Positions 60,727 to 64,000 of a stretch of DNA of 64,000 nt are shown piece by piece. A program made the translations under genes and the position numbers. The notes beneath the pieces were generated by a model. That model did no database searches, was not told where the DNA came from, and saw only the letters and a program-made list of their open reading frames with translations. Every line of letters starts with the position of its first letter. The first letter of the stretch is position 1. The stretch is from CATQGW01 sp965262235 (lineage in GTDB: Bacteria > Chloroflexota > Dehalococcoidia > Bin125), in NCBI GenBank assembly GCA_965262235.1, contig OZ253504.1:1364001-1428000 (forward strand), read 5' to 3'.

Positions 60727-62049
60727 ATGCAAATGCCCGGCGCCAACATTCTGCCGCTGAGCGCCCAGGCCGACGCCGACGGCCGGCTCTCGATCGGTGG
60801 CTGCGATCTACGCGATCTGGCCGACCGATTCGGCACGCCGCTCTACATCTACGACGAACAGACGATCCGCGAGGCGTGCCGCAGCTACCGGCGCGCCTTC
60901 GAGACCGAGCTGCCCAGCGTGCGCGTGCTCTACGCCGCCAAAGCCTGGCTGTCGCCCGCGTTGACGCGCATCCTGGTCGATGAGGGCCTGGGCATGGATG
61001 TGGTCTCGGGAGGCGAGCTGTACAGCGCGCTGGCCGGCGGCATGCCTGCCGAGCGGATCGGCTTCCACGGCAATGCCAAGGGCGCCGACGAGCTGGCCGA
61101 GGCGATCGACGCCGGGGTCGGCCGGATCATCATCGACAACGACCAGGAGCTTGAGACGCTCGACCGGCTCACGCGCGAACGCAACCGCCCGCAGGCCGTG
61201 ATGCTGAGGATCACGCCCGGCGTGAACGCCCGCACGCACGTCAAGACGACCACCGGCCTGCGCGACAGCAAGTTCGGCTTCCCGCTGCCCAGCGGCCAGG
61301 CCGCCGCCGCCGTCGAACGGGCGCTCGCCGCCCCGCAGCTCGACCTGACCGGCTTCCACATCCATCTCGGTTCGCCGATCTACGACCTTGAGCCGTATCG
61401 CGACGGGATCGCCGTCGCGGCCGGCTTCGCCGCCGAGATGCAGCAGCTGCACGGCTACCGCTGGCGCGAGTTCAGCCCCGGCGGCGGCTTCGCGATCGGC
61501 TACACCGACGATCGCCTGCCGCCGACTCATGAGGCGTACGCGGGCGCGGTCTCGGAGACGTTGCGCAGCGCCTGCGAAGACCACGGCCTGCCGCTGCCGG
61601 AGGTGCACATCGAGCCCGGGCGCTCCGTGGTCGGACGCGCCGGCGTCGCGCTCTACTCGGTCGTTAGCCGCAAGCGGATTCCCGGCACGCGCACCTACGT
61701 CGCCGTCGACGGCGGGATGGCCGACAACATCCGCCCCGCGATGTACGACTCGAAGTACCAGGCGTTCACTGCGGAACGCATGTTCGATGCTTGTGACGAA
61801 ACGGTGACGATCGCCGGCAAGTTCTGCGAGAGCGGCGATGTGCTCGTGCGCGACGCCGCGCTGCCCGATCTGCAGGCCGGCGAGCTGATCGCAATGCCAG
61901 CCGCCGGCGCCTACCAGATAGCGATGGAGAGCAACTACAACCTCGCCCTGCGACCCGCGATCGTGATGGTCCGCGACGGCGAGGCCCGGCTGATCCGACG
62001 CCGGCAGACCTACGCCGACCTGCTGGCCCACGAAGTCCTGGACGCCTGA
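60727..62049 (+). CDS. lysA: Diaminopimelate decarboxylase
   Basis: A 440-residue PLP fold-type III decarboxylase, last step of lysine synthesis. PLP-Lys in LYAAKAWLSPAL, GGGFAIGY glycine loop, HIEPGRSVVGRAG, and the partner-subunit Cys in GKFCESGDVLV. ATG 60727 has no ribosome-binding site but follows TAGACT by 6 bp, so it is probably leaderless. Followed 3 bp later by holB. Confidence 0.96.
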   Translation: MQMPGANILPLSAQADADGRLSIGGCDLRDLADRFGTPLYIYDEQTIREACRSYRRAFETELPSVRVLYAAKAWLSPALTRILVDEGLGMDVVSGGELYSALAGGMPAERIGFHGNAKGADELAEAIDAGVGRIIIDNDQELETLDRLTRERNRPQAVMLRITPGVNARTHVKTTTGLRDSKFGFPLPSGQAAAAVERALAAPQLDLTGFHIHLGSPIYDLEPYRDGIAVAAGFAAEMQQLHGYRWREFSPGGGFAIGYTDDRLPPTHEAYAGAVSETLRSACEDHGLPLPEVHIEPGRSVVGRAGVALYSVVSRKRIPGTRTYVAVDGGMADNIRPAMYDSKYQAFTAERMFDACDETVTIAGKFCESGDVLVRDAALPDLQAGELIAMPAAGAYQIAMESNYNLALRPAIVMVRDGEARLIRRRQTYADLLAHEVLDA

Positions 62050-62052
62050 GCG

Positions 62053-63162
62053 ATGGCAGTCGACGACGACCCTGCGGCAGCGCAGCGCTTCGGCGCACAC
62101 GGTGACACGATCGCGCTCCGCTCGCTCGAGGCGATGCTCGCCACCGAGCGCCTGCCCCACGCGCTGCTCGTCAGCGGGCCGGAGGGCATCGGCAAGCACG
62201 AGCTGGCGCTCAAGATCGCCCAGGCCGTCGTCTGTGAGAGCAGCCCGCCGCCCTGCGGCCGCTGCCGGCCCTGCCGACGCATCCACGATCCTGAGCATCC
62301 CCGCGAGCCGATCCGTCACACCGACGTTGCGGTGATTCAGCCAGGCGGCATCTGCGCAGACAACACCCACGATCACAGCAACTCCCGCACGATCGGCATC
62401 TGCCAAATTCGGTGGGTTGAACGGACGACCTCGATCAAGCCCTTTGAGGGCCCGAGTCGCGTGGTGATCGTCGACCCGGCCGACGCGCTGACCACCGAAG
62501 CGGCCGACGCGTTCCTCAAGACGCTTGAGGAGCCACCGCTGGGCGTCTACTTCCTGCTGCTGACCGCGCGCGAATCGGTGCTCTCGGAAACGATCCGCTC
62601 GCGCTGCCGCGCGCTGCGTCTTGCGCCGCTCAATCAGCGCCGCACCGAGGCCTGGCTCGACGCACGGCTGCCCGGTTACCAGCCCGACGCGCTGGCACAG
62701 TTGGCGCGGCTCTCGCGCGGACGCGTCGGCTGGCTCGACGCCGAACTCGAGGCGGGCGACCCGATCGCGATGCGCAGCGCACAGATCGAGGAGCTACTGC
62801 GGCTCTCCGCGGCTTCACGCGCGGACCGCCTCAACGCTGCCGAGCAGCTCGCCGGACGCCGCGGCCAGAGCGCGCCGCAAGCGATCGATGATCTGCTGGT
62901 CCTGCTCGGCGTCTGGATCGAGTGGTGGCGCGATCTGTGGCTCGCGCGAGTCGGACAGGACGCGCAGCTCGTCCACACGACGCTGCGCGAGCAGGTGCGC
63001 GCGCACGCGGCGCGGTACGCTCCTGAACAGATTCACCAATTCCTCAACACGCTGCAGCGCACCCGCACACATCTGCGCAACGGGGTCAATGCGCGGCTTG
63101 CGCTCGAAGCGATGCTGCTGCGCATCCCCGCCGCCGCGCCGGCGTCGACCAACGGAGCCTGA
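62053..63162 (+). CDS. holB: DNA polymerase III delta' subunit
   Basis: A 369-residue clamp-loader subunit. Modified P-loop GPEGIGKHELALKIA, zinc module with CGRCRPC, DEAD-type segment VDPADALTTEAADAFLKTLEEPP and sensor 1/SRC motif SETIRSRCRAL. The C-terminal collar helices follow. ATG 62053 starts 3 bp after lysA. The holB-ricT adjacency matches B. subtilis holB-yaaT. Confidence 0.93.
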   Translation: MAVDDDPAAAQRFGAHGDTIALRSLEAMLATERLPHALLVSGPEGIGKHELALKIAQAVVCESSPPPCGRCRPCRRIHDPEHPREPIRHTDVAVIQPGGICADNTHDHSNSRTIGICQIRWVERTTSIKPFEGPSRVVIVDPADALTTEAADAFLKTLEEPPLGVYFLLLTARESVLSETIRSRCRALRLAPLNQRRTEAWLDARLPGYQPDALAQLARLSRGRVGWLDAELEAGDPIAMRSAQIEELLRLSAASRADRLNAAEQLAGRRGQSAPQAIDDLLVLLGVWIEWWRDLWLARVGQDAQLVHTTLREQVRAHAARYAPEQIHQFLNTLQRTRTHLRNGVNARLALEAMLLRIPAAAPASTNGA

Positions 63163-63163
63163 C

Positions 63164-64000
63164 ATGACCAGCACCGACGCCGCGCCGACCGCCGAACAAC
63201 CGACCGAGGTCGTGATCGGCGTGCGCTTCCGCGAAGCCTCGCGGATCTTCCACTACAGCGCCGAAGCCAAGCAGGTCTTCGTCGGCGACTACGTGGTCGT
63301 CGAGACCGCTCGGGGTGAGGAGATGGCGCGGGTCGTCACCGTGCCCGATCCCGAACAGGAGGCGCCGGCCGCGCTGCCTCAGGGCGTCCGCTCGATCTTG
63401 CGCCACGCGACTCGCGAAGACCGCGACCAAGCCGTCGCATGCCAGCAGCGCGGCGACCAGATGCTTGAGCAGATGCGTCAGATCTCCGTGCGCGACGGGC
63501 TCGGCCTCTATGCGGTTGCGATGCAGCTCAACCTCGCCGGGGATGAAGCCACCGGCTTCTTCCAGGCGCCCGAACACGTCGACTTTCGCTCGGTCGTCAC
63601 CGAGATCGAGCGCGACCACAACATCCGCCTGCACATGCGGCTGGCCGGGCAGCGCGACCGCGCCAAGCTGATCGATGGCTACGACATCTGCGGGCTGCGA
63701 CTCTGCTGCTCCTCGTGGATGACCGAGTTCCCCAAGGTCGGGATCCGCACCGCCAAGGATCAGGACCTCTCGCTGAACCCCGACAGCATCTCCGGCGTCT
63801 GCGGACGGTTGCTCTGCTGCCTGACGTTCGAGCACGAGGTCTACCGCGAGATGCGCGGCACGCTGCCCAAGGTCGGCAAGAACGTCAGCACGCCAGCCGG
63901 CATGGGCCGCGTGATCAAGCTCAACGTGCTTCAGCAGTACGTGACGATCTCGCTCGATGACCACCACCAGCGGGTTGATGTGCCGGTCGCCGAGATCGGG
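63164..64000 (+). CDS. ricT: PSP1-domain protein RicT (YaaT) (3' end outside window)
   Basis: 279 codons visible; the frame is open at the window edge. PSP1 domain: VVIGVRFREASRIFHY, GDYVVVETARGEEMARV, then YDICGLRLCCSSWM and SGVCGRLLCCLTFEHEVY, whose Cys bind an Fe-S cluster in B. subtilis RicT, part of the RicAFT complex that affects RNase Y activity. ATG 63164 lies 1 bp after the holB stop. Only the C-terminal tail seems missing. Confidence 0.94.
   Translation, partial: MTSTDAAPTAEQPTEVVIGVRFREASRIFHYSAEAKQVFVGDYVVVETARGEEMARVVTVPDPEQEAPAALPQGVRSILRHATREDRDQAVACQQRGDQMLEQMRQISVRDGLGLYAVAMQLNLAGDEATGFFQAPEHVDFRSVVTEIERDHNIRLHMRLAGQRDRAKLIDGYDICGLRLCCSSWMTEFPKVGIRTAKDQDLSLNPDSISGVCGRLLCCLTFEHEVYREMRGTLPKVGKNVSTPAGMGRVIKLNVLQQYVTISLDDHHQRVDVPVAEIG

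Overview
The window is a G+C-rich bacterial chromosome segment with closely packed, operonic genes. It most resembles an uncultivated Chloroflexota genome of the SAR202/Dehalococcoidia type. That placement is an inference from gene content: several mandelate-racemase/enolase-superfamily enzymes, class III (CaiB/BaiF) CoA-transferases, sulfatases with their own maturase, PaREP1-like proteins, many Tat-type lipoprotein solute-binding proteins (SBPs), and housekeeping gene order shared with monoderm bacteria. No rRNA, integrase, transposase, CRISPR array or phage gene was seen.

Region 1 (1-4.25 kb, minus strand) is an SOS mutagenesis operon: imuB, a small DUF6504-like gene, and dnaE2, which runs off the left edge. 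A GAAC-N4-GTTC LexA/DinR-type box lies in the imuB promoter.

Region 2 (4.3-19.7 kb) is a catabolic block. It holds two enolase-superfamily enzymes, a double-length CoA-transferase, a single-length CoA-transferase, two tandem PaREP1/HEPN-like genes, and three paralogous sulfatases around a formylglycine-generating enzyme (FGE). None of the sulfatases nor the FGE has an export signal, so sulfate-ester hydrolysis is probably cytoplasmic, after uptake.

Region 3 (19.7-42.6 kb, all intact genes on the minus strand) is an array of dipeptide/oligopeptide-type ABC importer parts: seven full-length SBPs, one internally deleted SBP and five dppB-dppC permease pairs, with no ATPase gene. Each full-length SBP has a twin-arginine signal, a lipobox Cys, an Asp run and a glutamine-rich linker. 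The array carries recombination debris: C-terminal pieces of an SBP and a DppC, two FGE fragments, and a 22-codon in-frame dppB::dppC scar. It therefore grew and shrank by unequal recombination.

Region 4 (42.7-56 kb) is core. On the minus strand, in transcription order, it reads yacL-like PIN/TRAM, ispDF, cysE, cysS, then tRNA-Thr(TGT), tRNA-Tyr(GTA), tRNA-Thr(GGT), tuf, rpmG, secE, nusG, rplK, rplA, rplJ, rplL, then a LysM membrane protein, a two-helix membrane protein and radC. Two small LPXTG-type surface proteins sit on the plus strand between cysS and the tRNAs.

Region 5 (56.2-64 kb) holds a radical SAM protein with a DinB-fold protein, an M16 peptidase with a metallo-beta-lactamase-fold hydrolase, and lysA-holB-ricT, the last running off the right edge.

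Several promoters share an 18-bp spacer (TTGNNN-N18-TANNNT). lysA and one PaREP1 gene look leaderless.
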